A DNA stretch of 64,000 bases. Origin: Trametopsis cervina. Taxonomy: Eukaryota; Basidiomycota; Agaricomycetes; Polyporales; Irpicaceae. Every line of letters starts with the position of its first letter. Within the stretch, counting starts at the first letter, position 1. The notes below the pieces were generated by a model. The model was not told the origin of the DNA and ran no database searches. It saw only the letters and a program-made list of their open reading frames with translations. Of the stretch, positions 23,054 to 32,693 are shown piece by piece. The position numbers were made by a program, and so were the translations under genes. The DNA lies in contig MU278358.1 in NCBI GenBank assembly GCA_022385755.1, positions 139,133-203,132 on the forward strand, written 5' to 3'.

Positions 23054-23835
23054 TCAGGCGAGGAGGAGCCCGAGGGCGGCGGCAGCAGCGCCAGCGGTGA
23101 CAAGTCCACCAGCGACAGCCTTGCCCGCGCCGCTCGGCTTCTGTGCAGCGCCCGTCGGCGATGCGCCTCCGCTGCTGGCTGAGCCACTGCCGGAGGGTGA
23201 GCTCGTAGAAGGGCCAGGGGCGACGGCGGTCGTGGTAGGGTACGTTGAGCCCGCGGGCTTGATCTCGAACGGCTGCGAGGTCGCGTAGACCTGCACAAGT
23301 TATATTTCTTAGTGAGATATGGGCGGGACAAAATGTGGGGTGGACGTACGTCTGTCGAGTTGAGAGTGTTCGCGAACAGGACGAAGTACCCGCTGTTGGG
23401 CGGGGCGGGCTCCTGGTCTGCACGGAGGAGGAGCGAGCCCTGCGAGTTGTCCTCGATGGACACGATCGGCGTCGTCTGCCACTTCGTCGGGTCCTGGTTA
23501 CCGAGGCTGGCGCACCAATCTCGCTGGTCAGCAGCGTATTTCGTAGACACAAGAATGGCAGGAATGATACGCACAGGATGGTGAAGTTCGAGAACGGGCT
23601 CGTCTCGAACGTCCATGTGAGGACGTTCACGGACTGGGCGACTGCGTTGCGAGTCAGCAAACCTAACCTTCACGCGCGGTCGAATCGAATCGAATCGACG
23701 ACAGCGCGAGAGAACGAGGGACGCACCCCACCACAGGTCAGACCCTCCAGGCGAGATGATCTGCAGACCATTGTTGGACTGGGCAGTTACGCCCGCGACG
23801 AGTGCGGCGGCGACGGCAAGACGGCTGAACATCAT
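23054..23835 (-). CDS. Secreted GPI-anchored Kre9/Knh1-like cell-wall protein
   Basis: Secreted Ser/Thr-rich proteins with a Kre9/Knh1 N-terminal domain are found on fungal walls and septa. Their exact role is unclear, with a proposed link to beta-1,6-glucan. The start is one of two adjacent ATGs (23835 or 23832). A signal peptide MMFSRLAVAAALVAGVTAQ is followed by LQIISPGGSDLWW and, after an intron, VAQSVNVLTWTFETSPFSNF, which is the Kre9/Knh1 domain pattern (P-G-x-x-W ... W). It continues through GYFVLFANTLNSTD and, after an intron, VYATSQPFEIKPAGSTYP. Then comes a Ser/Gly/Pro stalk and a C-terminal hydrophobic tail (GLVTAGAAAAALGLLLA) that signals GPI addition. Four exons; one internal donor choice near 23580 is ambiguous. 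About 200 aa. Confidence 0.85.
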
Positions 23836-24423
23836 TTTGAGTATGCGTGTGTGCGAAGAGGGGTACGTGAGTGCGAGGACGGGGGCGGAAAGAACGACTG
23901 GGCGGGGAAGGAGGACGTCGAGAAGAGAAAGCACAAGACCGGGAGCGGTGGGTGACAGGACAGGAGAGCGTAGAATTCCCCACGGCCGAGGCGAGAGCCG
24001 ACGGCGGCTTTGTTTGGCGGGTGCAAACAAACCGCGCGGGCTTCGGGCTGGCCGAACGTCCTGTCCATCCTACCAACGTCGGGAAAGCATGCACGGACAA
24101 GAGACATATGTATACATTCGGGTGAAACGTACAGAATTATGCAAGTCGTACCATCGTGCACTAGAAACCCGACCACGTCTACGAAACGCGTGCTAAGTAC
24201 ATCTCCCGCAACATATCTTCCAAGAACAAGAACAAGACATTAGTACTGCGAAGCCGACGCGGGCCACTCTGCATACAATTACGCTGCGTATTATACAGTG
24301 CCAGTACTTCCAATACTACTCCAACGGGCGATACAGATACAGATACAAAGTCTCGCACGGTAAACATCCGCCTACCCTCCAGCTCGCAACTTCTTCCGAC
24401 CCACGCACGAGGGCAAAGGAAGC

Positions 24424-26320
24424 CTACACGACACCAACGCTCTCTCTATGATCCAATGGAGTCGATCCCGAACTGACCGTCTTGAACGTCGCAAGCTCAA
24501 CAGGTACGAACCCCCATATGCGTCTACTCAGCCTCGTGCGTCCGCCGCCTCCGCCTGCGCTGCCGTCCTCAGAATCAAGCGTCGTGGTGCCGGGACCCGT
24601 CGTGAACTCCATCGAGCTGTCCAACGTGCTGCCCGCGCTCGTCCCGCCGAGGGTCGTCGCGAAGATGTCGGTGTTTTGCGCGGCGGTCCGGTGCAGGTTT
24701 AGCATTAGGCGGGACATCATCGTGACGGATATGCTGTGCGGAGGGGTATTAGTGGGAAGGGAAGGGGGAGGAGGGCAGGGGAAGACTTACTCGGAGGAGA
24801 GGGTTGAGAGGGTGCCGCGCAGGACGGGCTGGAGGCGGGCGTTACGGGTTTAGAGGGTGGAAATGGCAGAGGGACTTACGGGACAGACCTGTAGGGAGAC
24901 GTTTAGTCGAAGTCGAAGGGAAAGATGCGGTAGGAAAGACGGACTCACGTAGTACGTGATGACATTCGCACCCTGCGCGAGCACCATGACTCTGTGCGCA
25001 GCGTGAGGATCAGCTCGTTAAATGCGTTCTGGAGGTAAATGCGCACGCACCCAAAATACATAGCACCTGCCGTGAACAAATTGGTTAGTCTCGCGAAAAC
25101 TCGCCTACCGAGTCACCGTCGGACGTACCGTCTCGCACAATGAGGCTCACCAAGTTCGCCCGGCCGGTGAAGCCATGGCTGTTGCGCTCCTTGTATGTTT
25201 TCGCGGCGATGAGAATGAAGATGAGCGAGTCAAACGTGAAGAGGGCTTCCCACGCGACGGCGATGTCTGTCGTTCGTTGGTAAGAGGTCGATCATAAAAC
25301 AGATTATGTGCTCCAAAAAAGCCAACGTACGGATGGCGCTGCGGATGCGTAAGCAGCATGCCTCGGCGGTCAGTCAGGACTTGTGTACTCACGTCTCTTT
25401 TGATGACGAGAACTGGCAACCTTCAGCTATTGATATCCCTGACGTCTGGCCCGTGACGGCCCACTACAGCGCGCCGCCGTAAGGCGCGAGTTATAGCAGA
25501 GCTTCAGTAAACGTACCGCAGCCACCCCGATCAGCGTGAGAGCTACAGAAATCACAGCCGTCGCGATCCGTCGGTTCCTACCGTACAGTGCATATATGCG
25601 AAGGAACTGTATCGCTGCAGGGGGAGAGGGTGGTATAAATCTGCACATCTCGGGTGGGACGTGTGCCCGACACACCTGCAACGATAACTTGGGTCGCCAT
25701 TACGCCTAACTGCCTCCAAAACGAGTAACGCGAGCATCTGTTGAACGAAAAATTCAGCGGCTGGTGTTTCGAAGTCGGAAGTGATTGCATGCGCACGCCT
25801 GTCGATAGTCAGATTAGTTTGAGCGCGAATGAACAGAAGGAAAAGAGATCACTTCTGTGGAATGATATTTTGAAAAGTTCCCGCCGAGGACTGCAATACC
25901 CTAGAGGAGGGAGACGTGTCGGTGAGTGGTGCCGAACCGGCACATTACAGGAATGAATACGTACGACGAGAAAAGCAAAGTAGCGATTGACCAAGAACAG
26001 TATCGAGGCACCGGAGCGCGGATTCCTCCATATGTGCCTATACTCCTCGCCAAATGTGATGAGGTAGTCGTAGTAGAGCACCGCTGTCCGAAGGCGCTGT
26101 GGTCAATGCTACTGTATGCATTCTCCGGTACGAACAAGCCGTGCGCTCACTCAAACCCGCCAGATGGCAAAAGTTGTCGATGTACCTGCGGCGCGACACA
26201 CTGTCAAACACAAATACGACTGACAGGCCAGGGTCGGATTCTGCTGCTTCCGGTTATCACTCACAGCTGGTCCCGAGGAAAATCCTCCTCTGAGGTGGAA
26301 AGCACGTCGCGGGTGTGCAT
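24424..26320 (-). CDS. DUF6533 seven-helix membrane protein, copy A
   Basis: Agaricomycete-specific multi-spanning membrane protein; its function is unknown, and a receptor-like role is only a guess from its topology. Fifteen exons were traced (26265-26320, 26151-26185, 25965-26083, 25853-25900, 25797-25798, 25676-25737, 25517-25614, 25393-25463, 25331-25338, 25129-25266, 25051-25066, a 43-nt exon, 24880-24888, a 38-nt exon, 24424-24733). They sum to 1053 nt and 350 aa with no internal stop. Landmarks: VLYYDYLITFGEEYRHIW (the DUF6533 signature), NRYFAFLVGIAVLGGNFSKY, CSRYSFWRQLGVMATQVIVA, FLRIYALYGRNRR, HIAVAWEALFTFDSLIFIL, and SRLMLNLHRTAA in the C-terminal exon. Internal exons of 2, 8, 16 and 9 nt are needed. 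The tandem partner is copy B. Confidence 0.85.
24880..24888 (-). other. 9-nt internal exon, DUF6533 copy A
   Basis: GTCTGTCCC (Val-Cys-Pro) sits between an AG acceptor (CTACAG) and a GTAAGT donor. The same 9-nt exon occurs in copy B (27749-27757) and, as ATCTTTCCA, in copy C (41627-41635). Confidence 0.75.
25051..25066 (-). other. 16-nt internal exon, DUF6533 copy A
   Basis: A 16-nt exon encoding most of Gly-Ala-Met-Tyr-Phe-Gly, bounded by AG and GTGCGT. The homologous exons in copies B (27915-27930) and C (41786-41801) are also 16 nt. Confidence 0.75.
25331..25338 (-). other. 8-nt internal exon, DUF6533 copy A
   Basis: CGCCATCC between CCGCAG and GTACGT supplies Ala-Ile and joins ...SSKET to HIAVAWEAL. 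The identical exon is at 28188-28195 in copy B, and TGCCATTC is at 42057-42064 in copy C. Confidence 0.8.
25797..25798 (-). other. Predicted 2-nt internal exon, DUF6533 copy A
   Basis: Two bases (GC on the coding strand) lie between a CGACAG acceptor and a GTGCGC donor. The preceding 48-nt exon (25853-25900) ends in phase 0, while the following exon (25676-25737) needs two bases before it to read CSRYSFWRQ. Only this two-base exon, giving an Ala codon GCA, restores the frame. Keeping either flanking intron gives a stop. Confidence 0.65.
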
Positions 26321-27218
26321 GGCGGTGTCCCTCCCTCGCGGGGCCAAACCGGATGGGAGGGGATTTTGGGAGAGGAGGGGCAGCAAGGCGAAGAGCGGAT
26401 GGGGCGGTGTTATAGGGGGCGGGGGTCCATGGTTTTTCTTTTAGGAAGCGAGGACGGAGAGGGGATGCACAGGTCCGCTCGGAGAGAGCAATGGCGAACG
26501 CTCAAAAAGGTGGAGGCATAGCCAAGTATAATACCGTTTATCTGTCGGGTGTTGGCCGCACCGCAAACCCAGCGATGCCCGTCCTGTGCGTATGCGTGCT
26601 TTCGCCGGAGAAGGTTGGGTACGAGCTCGAGTTGGGCGCAGCACGCATCACGAGAACAAGAACAAGAACAAGACGCAGCTCGAACTGTCAAACTGGCCGC
26701 TCATGATGATCTTGTCCCAACGTCGCAGGCTGCAGCTACGGCCTTAACGCCCCGCCGTCGCAAGTCAATATCCATGAAGAGCTTGATCAACTGCGCAGGA
26801 CTCTTCCGGCTCAGCAAAACAATGCACATACTTGGCTGATCACAACAAAACGCCGGCGGCGGCGGAGGTGGAATGGTATGGTGTACCGTATAGCACAGTG
26901 TGCGAGGAGGAAAGAGGGCAACACACAAAGGAATAATACTTCTTGTGCAGCTTCCTGTCAATAAAGCTACGAACCACAATGATTCGGGGCGTCATCTACC
27001 GAACACCAAGAAACTCGGCCAGTCTCAGCCAGTCCCTACTATACTATACTACGGTACATCTGACACGTCTACAAGAAAACCAGTGCTACGAACGTCTACA
27101 ATTACTCCATGTATTATACATATACAGTGACGATAATCCCAATACTACGCGCGATACAGATACAAAGTCTCACATAACCACGCCTATCTAGCCCGTAGAC
27201 CGTTGTCCGCGTCAAGAA

Positions 27219-29164
27219 CTACACAACGCCCACGCCCTCTCTATAATCCAACGGCGACGTCCCCGAACTCACACTCTTGAACGTCGTGAGCTCAACAGGC
27301 ACGAACCCCCACATCCGTCTACTCGCCCTCGAGCGCCCAGACCCATGGTGCAGCCCGCCGTCATCATTTTCCGAGTCGAGCGTCGTCGTACCGGGGCGCG
27401 TCGTGAATTCCATGGAACTGTCGGATGTGTACGCGCTTGTCCCGTCGAGGGTGGTTGCGAAGATGTCCGTGTTCTCGGCGGCGGTCCGGTGCAGGTTTAG
27501 CATTAGACGGGACATCATCGTTACGGATATGCTGGCGGGAGGTGGGTCAGTTGGTTGGAGGGGAGAGGGAGGGAGGGGAGGAGGGGAGAGGGAGGGAGGG
27601 GAGGAGGGGAGAGGGAGGGAGGGGAGGAGGGGAGAGGAGGAGGGGAGGGGAGGACTTACTCGGAGGAGAGGGTTGAGAGGGAGCCGCGGAGGACGGGCTG
27701 GGGGTGGCTGTTAGGGTGCAGTAGGCTGGAAATGTCAGAGGGACTTACGGGACAGACCTGTAAGGATGCGGTTAGCGGGAGGAAAAGATACGGTTGGAAA
27801 GGGAGACTCACGTAAAACGTGATGACATTAGCACCCTGCGCGAGAACCATTACTCTACGCGCGGCGTGAGTATCAACATCAACTCGGTAAATCTGTTCTG
27901 GGGGGAATCCTTACCCGAAATACATAGCACCTACGGCGGGAAGATTTGTCAGTCTCACGAGAACAAATCTGCAGAGTGGTCATCGAACGTACCGTCTCGT
28001 ACAATGAGGTTGACCAAATTCGCTCGGCCGGTAAAGTCGTAATTGGCGCGCTCTTTGTATGTTTTCGCGAGGGTGAGGATGAAGATGAGCGAATCAAACG
28101 TGAAGAGAGCTTCCCAGGCGACGGCGATGTCTGTCGACCGTGGGGATTAGTTACTACACCGGATATGTGGCCGCAAAAATAACATACGGATGGCGCTGTG
28201 TGTACATTAGTAATATGCTCCAGCGGTCAGTTTGAGAGTATGGTACTCACGTTTGTTTCGATGACGAGAACTGACATCCCTCCACCAATGATATCCCCGA
28301 CGTCTGGCCCGTGACGGCCCACTACGCCCGGATGAGCCTGTGGATTATGGCAGAGCTGAACCACACGTACCGCAGACACACCGATCAGTGTGAGAGCCAC
28401 TGAGATGACGGCCGTCGCGATCCGGCGGTTCCTACCGTATAGCGCATATATGCGTAGGAACTGTATCGCTGGGGAAATAGGGTGGTGAGGATCTGGGAAT
28501 TTGGGGTGGGATGTGTGCCGTGGACGCACCTGCGACTATCACTTGGGTTGCCATGATCGCTAGCTGTCTCCAGAACGAGTAATGTTCGCATCTATTCAGA
28601 GGGACTCCTGTGAGTTTTGTTTCGACGGCAGGAATTATTGTGTGCGTACGCCTGTTAGAGCCAAACAGTCAGATCGGGTCCCTCGCGCAAGAAATAGCAG
28701 GAAAGAGGAATTACGTCTGTAGAATGGTATTTTGAAAAGTTCCCGCCGAGGACAGCGATACCCTGGAGGGGGAAGACACGTCGGTGAGTTGTGGAAAGGC
28801 CAGTGCGTTATGGGAGAACACGTACCACGAAGAATGCAAAGTAACGATTTACTAGGAACAGTATCGAGGCCCCCGAGCGCGGATTCCTCCATATGTGTCT
28901 ATACTCTTCGCTAAAGGTGATAAGGTGGTCGTAATAAAGCACCGCTGCACGACATCCCTCTGGTCAACACTCTGCATTTTCTGGGACTAATATCTTGTAT
29001 GCTCACTTAGACCCGCCAGTCGGCAAAAGTTGTCGATGTACCTGCGGAGCGACGCGCTGTCAAACACGACTGACACGCCAGGGTCCAATTCTGCCTCCGC
29101 GCACTCACAGCTGGTTCCGCGGAAAATCCTCTTCAGTGGTCGAAAGCACGTCGCGGGCGTGCAT
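27219..29164 (-). CDS. DUF6533 seven-helix membrane protein, copy B
   Basis: Tandem duplicate of copy A with the same exon plan. The ATG at 29164 opens MHARDVLSTTEEDFPRNQ. The signature is LYYDHLITFSEEYRHIW, followed by NRYFAFFVGIAVLGGNF, CEHYSFWRQLAIMATQVIVA, FLRIYALYGRNRRIATA, and the C-terminal exon with SRLMLNLHRTAAENTD, ending at 27219. Tiny internal exons are conserved: 2 nt (28650-28651), 8 nt (28188-28195), 16 nt (27915-27930) and 9 nt (27749-27757). The last intron carries an expanded polypurine minisatellite (27558-27650). The coding sequence appears intact. The C-terminal tail after the last helix has diverged from copy A more than the membrane part has. Function unknown. Confidence 0.85.
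27558..27650 (+). repeat. Polypurine minisatellite, period about 24 bases
   Basis: At least three tandem units built from GGGGAGAGGGAGGGAGGGGA plus GGAG on the plus strand. It lies inside the last intron of DUF6533 copy B. On the transcript strand it is a long CT-rich tract just downstream of the penultimate exon. Copy A has only a short GA-rich stretch in the same place. Confidence 0.85.
28650..28651 (-). other. Predicted 2-nt internal exon, DUF6533 copy B
   Basis: GC between TAACAG and GTACGC, in the same place as in copy A. The flanking introns would be 63 and 58 nt. It turns phase 0 (exon ending in Ser-Thr-Asp) into the phase needed for CEHYSFWRQ. Retention of the downstream intron gives an in-frame TAG. 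Confidence 0.65.
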
Positions 29165-29624
29165 GGCGGTGTCCCTCGCGGCGGAAAGTCAATGGAAAAT
29201 AAGGAGCGGGTGGGCGGCGAGGGTAAAGGAGCGGAATGAGGGCGGTGTTACAGAGGGCGGGCGTGCATGGCTCGCTGGGAGTGGGGGTGGTGGTGCGCGA
29301 GTTGCACTGGGTGGCTCCGGGGAAGGCTCGAGCTGGAGGGAGTGATGGCGGAAGCTTAAAGGGGTGGAGAGATGGGCGGGTGTAATGTGCGTTACGTATC
29401 GGGCCTCTCGTGTCTCGCCCGCACGGACTGGTTGGACTGTGAGGCTGGCATTTGCTTGGTGTACGTACGCCGGGAGCGTGCTTTCTCCCGAGAAGGTTGG
29501 ACACGAGTCGGTCGCACGAGGCAAACACATCATGAGAACAAGAAACAAGATTAGCTCGAACTGTCAAACTACCCCCGCCGCTGATACATCTTCTGCCCAA
29601 TTTCGCATCCTGTCGCTACATCTA

Positions 29625-29932
29625 CAGGCATACACAGCTCATTCCACTGGCGCATCACTCTGCAGCGACCATGTAGAATTCGGATGTGCATACCCGTAGC
29701 AACATCGCCAGCATGGATCGATGTGCATCAGCGGGGACTCGCGGGGAGAGCATAGCCATCCGGTCGCTGGAGATGTCACTGGCCATTGGGTCGAACCACG
29801 AGGCAATCCACGCTTCTGATCCAGCCACTATGTGCGCCGCAGCCTTCACACTTATTGGCCAGCGATGTATTTCACAGGTTTCCACGCTGGACGGCAGAAG
29901 AGATGCAAAGAACACCGCTCGTTGTACAAGAC
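29625..29932. other. Extra sequence of about 300 bp inside unit 2 of the duplication
   Basis: Unit 1 runs directly from CTGCAGCTACGG to CCTTAACGCCCCG, while unit 2 has about 300 additional bases between the matching points. The extra piece contains a minus-strand frame (29655-29915) with HRWPISVKAAAHIVAG and WFDPMASDISSDRMAML that has protein-like composition. It has no obvious terminal repeats. It could be an insertion in unit 2 or a deletion in unit 1. Confidence 0.45.
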
Positions 29933-30235
29933 CGACGGCTTAACGCCCCGTCATTACAGGACTTGCAAGTCATTACCCACGAAGGGCTCGACAATTTATC
30001 AGCTGTGTAGGACTGCTTCTGCTCAGCCATACAATGCACATATTTGGCTGATGATACTAGAGCTCTGCTGGCCAACGTCGGCGGGAAGTTGCGTACCGCA
30101 CGGTGTGCCGCGAGGACGAAGAACAGGAAAAGGGGCAACACACGAAGGAAATCTTGGCGGGTACAGACGAGCAATACATATAGCCTAAAGGAATAATCTT
30201 CTCGCCCAGGTCCCCGTCGATGAAGCTATGCACTG

Positions 30236-32111
30236 TATGAAGAACAAAGCATGGACACTGAGTTTGATTGGCCGCGGCCGACCGGGAATCGCAGGCGGCG
30301 TTCCTCGCCCTGAACAAGTCCAGCACGGACTGGTCCCGCACACCGCTGGGCAACCCTCGACATTTACAGCACTGTACTGTAAGAAGGAAGACAGCATCCT
30401 GACGCAGATCCTCACTAGCAACCCTGGGGACCATCACGCCCGTTGATTGACGTCGTATCCTCCTCCGATGAAGCCAAAGCCTGTTGGATCTGCTTGACGT
30501 CGTGGACAGCATCATCTAAGCTGCTGCGGCACTGGACAGTACTGTACAGTGTACGTCGCGCTGGGCATCATACTGTAGCGGCGGCCGAATGCCAATATGC
30601 CGTCGGACAAGATACCGAGCGCGGGACTGGACACTCAGGCAGCAGAGCGCTGATCTGCGTGTCGAAGTGGATGGAAACGGCCATGCCATTTGACTTGACT
30701 CGGGAGATGAAGATACATCCTTCGGGCTCATCTTCCAACACACTGTACGAACTCCAGTGAGCACGGAACATTACACTATGGCACGGCGCGCACTAGAAAT
30801 AGGTCAGTTCAGTTCAATCCAGTCCGGGCAACTTGCGAGACCCACCGCAGTTCCTACACGGCCGCCGAGACCAGTCAGTGTGAAGATTCCCTCCGGGTCC
30901 ACTACTGTAGAGCTTGAGCCTCTCGGACGTGCACTTGTGAAAATCGGGAGACGTTTGGTGCCAAGCAGTCAACGCTGTTCGCCGCGGGGCTGGCCAAAGT
31001 TGAGCCGCTGCACGTGCATGGGCGTCCAATGCTGTCGGTCCGTTCGGGCCTGTAAACGCCACAAAGGTGCTTAAGCACGGCGTTGGCCAGAAGTGTTCCT
31101 GTCGAGTTGACCACCACTGTGTCTTACTCTGGTCTTTTTGTTTTTCTGTCGATCTACTGGTGGCTAGCAATGAAGATAAATTACAAAAACTTATCTGTCT
31201 TCGCAACTCGCAACCAGACGAGCGAGGCTGGTTCTTTTGAGTTCCTACTACGGTATATTACATCTTCGAGAATGTTGAACAGTTCTACCCCCTCAGCATC
31301 TGATCCCAACATCCTGACCGGCACACCGATAACAAATACACAGAGCAGTATCCAGTAATGCAGAGGGCTAAACGGTACGTCAGCCGTACAGCGCAGCCAC
31401 AGATGTTCCTGCGCGAACAGCTAGAACCGATGGCACTGCAGTCCATTGGAAAGGGCTTGCCCACTGGAGAACGAGGCATCTCGTTCTTTTCCACATACCT
31501 CACCCTACAGCAAGCTTCTCCCTGAGCCATCCGACCTTCTCCTACTTTCCTTTTCATATCGGAAAGCGCGCACCGTCGCCCGGGGATCTCAATACAATTC
31601 CTGTGAGTCGTGCGATTGTTCTCTACTCGCAACATCCATTGATGCTATATTGTAATAGCAACAGTATTCTTTGTTTGTAATTGTCGAGTGCACGCTGCTG
31701 CTCTCCACTCGCTTGCGATAGGGGCATAACGTTCGTTCGAAGGGAGCAGGCGAGATTGCTCTGTTCGAGATGGATGATGTATGATATATGTGGAAATGCG
31801 AGACACGGCGCAGGCTCGTTTTGTGAGTCATCTTGCAACTCTCTCGTTATTCTCTCGTACTCACCTATCCTTTATTTGGGAAATAAATACTATAATGACT
31901 ATGTTCGGTCATTGAACCTAGATCGCGCGCTCTCGCTACGAATGAAAGTCACGCTATATGCGTATAAAGAGAAATCCCTGCGCAAGATTCGCATCGCGGG
32001 TGTCCTCATGCCCATTTTTCATTGCAAGTTGGATCGTGAAACCACAAAGATTGTCTGCAGTGCAACAGCGAGGCTGCTGTGATCCTGCCGATCGCTGATT
32101 GCATAGCACAG
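30236..32111. other. Gene-poor region
   Basis: About 1.9 kb with no recognised gene, RNA or mobile element. The right half (31130-31960) is AT-rich compared with its surroundings. ORFs here are short and mutually overlapping. Confidence 0.4.
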
Positions 32112-32434
32112 GTGGCGCACGCAGCCTGCTGACCTTCAAGTTCGCCACTGGGGTAGCTCCTCATCCACACACCCAGAAATCCGCCGGGGCACTCATCATC
32201 GCCATCGTAGATGATTCACCGCCCGATATTACAGCTCTCATCTATCCGCGGAAGAGCACCGGCGCTCCCGGTCACAGGGTGAGTACGCCTCCTTTAGACG
32301 TTCATACTGTAGGTCTGCGGGGCAGCCCTGATATGCACGCATCCCTACAGGTGTACGGCGAAGTTCATACAGATCCATGGCGGCGGGGATACTGTGGCTA
32401 TTATGACTCGCCGTCTGCACGTGTCGGAAGGATG
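32112..32434 (+). CDS. Candidate unrecognised exons upstream of the RBR gene
   Basis: One frame reads SLLTFKFATGVAPHPHTQ, then ALIIAIVDDSPPDITALIYP, up to a GTGAGT donor at 32279. A CTACAG acceptor at 32350 continues in frame as VYGEVHTDPWRRGYCGYYDS. Frame continuity across a 72-nt intron with good sites suggests real coding sequence, but no start, stop or family is evident. It could be a short independent gene, a relic, or 5' exons of the downstream ligase gene. Confidence 0.3.
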
Positions 32435-32693
32435 ATAAGGTCACGGTTCTGCGCACGTCCGCAAGCCATCTGTATCGTCCCCTGCTCGGTTTTCTTTCAT
32501 CCCATTCAGCCTTTCTCTCTTGCTTTCTCGAGTTGTTGAGCTCTTCGAGCTTGTCTTTCACCTGAGCTGTTCACCCTTTGAAGGCTGGCCCTCCACCTCC
32601 CAACGCCGCCCCGCCGCGTACCGCCGCTTTTATGCTCTGTCTGATCTACAAGAACTCGAGCGGCGCAAGTTTGTTCGTCGACAAGATCGCAAG

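Larger units (their letters stand above)
24150..30235. repeat. Tandem segmental duplication (two units of about 3 kb)
   Basis: Unit 1 (about 24150-26985) and unit 2 (about 27020-30235) each contain a DUF6533 gene plus its flanks. Outside the coding region they share, downstream, GATACAGATACAAAGTCTC (24328 and 27145 areas) and, upstream, GAACTGTCAAACT (26684 and 29557), TTAACGCCCCG (26745 and 29940), ACAATGCACATA (26820 and 30030) and GGCAACACAC (26918 and 30133). All are in the same order, so whole-segment duplication rather than gene copying explains the pair. Unit 2 carries extra sequence at about 29625-29932. Exact ends need an alignment. Confidence 0.75.

Noticed and set aside
22804..24030. 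Minus-strand ORF of 408 codons
   Set aside because: It runs through introns and the wrong frame of the Kre9/Knh1-like gene. Arg/Pro-rich shadow sequence.
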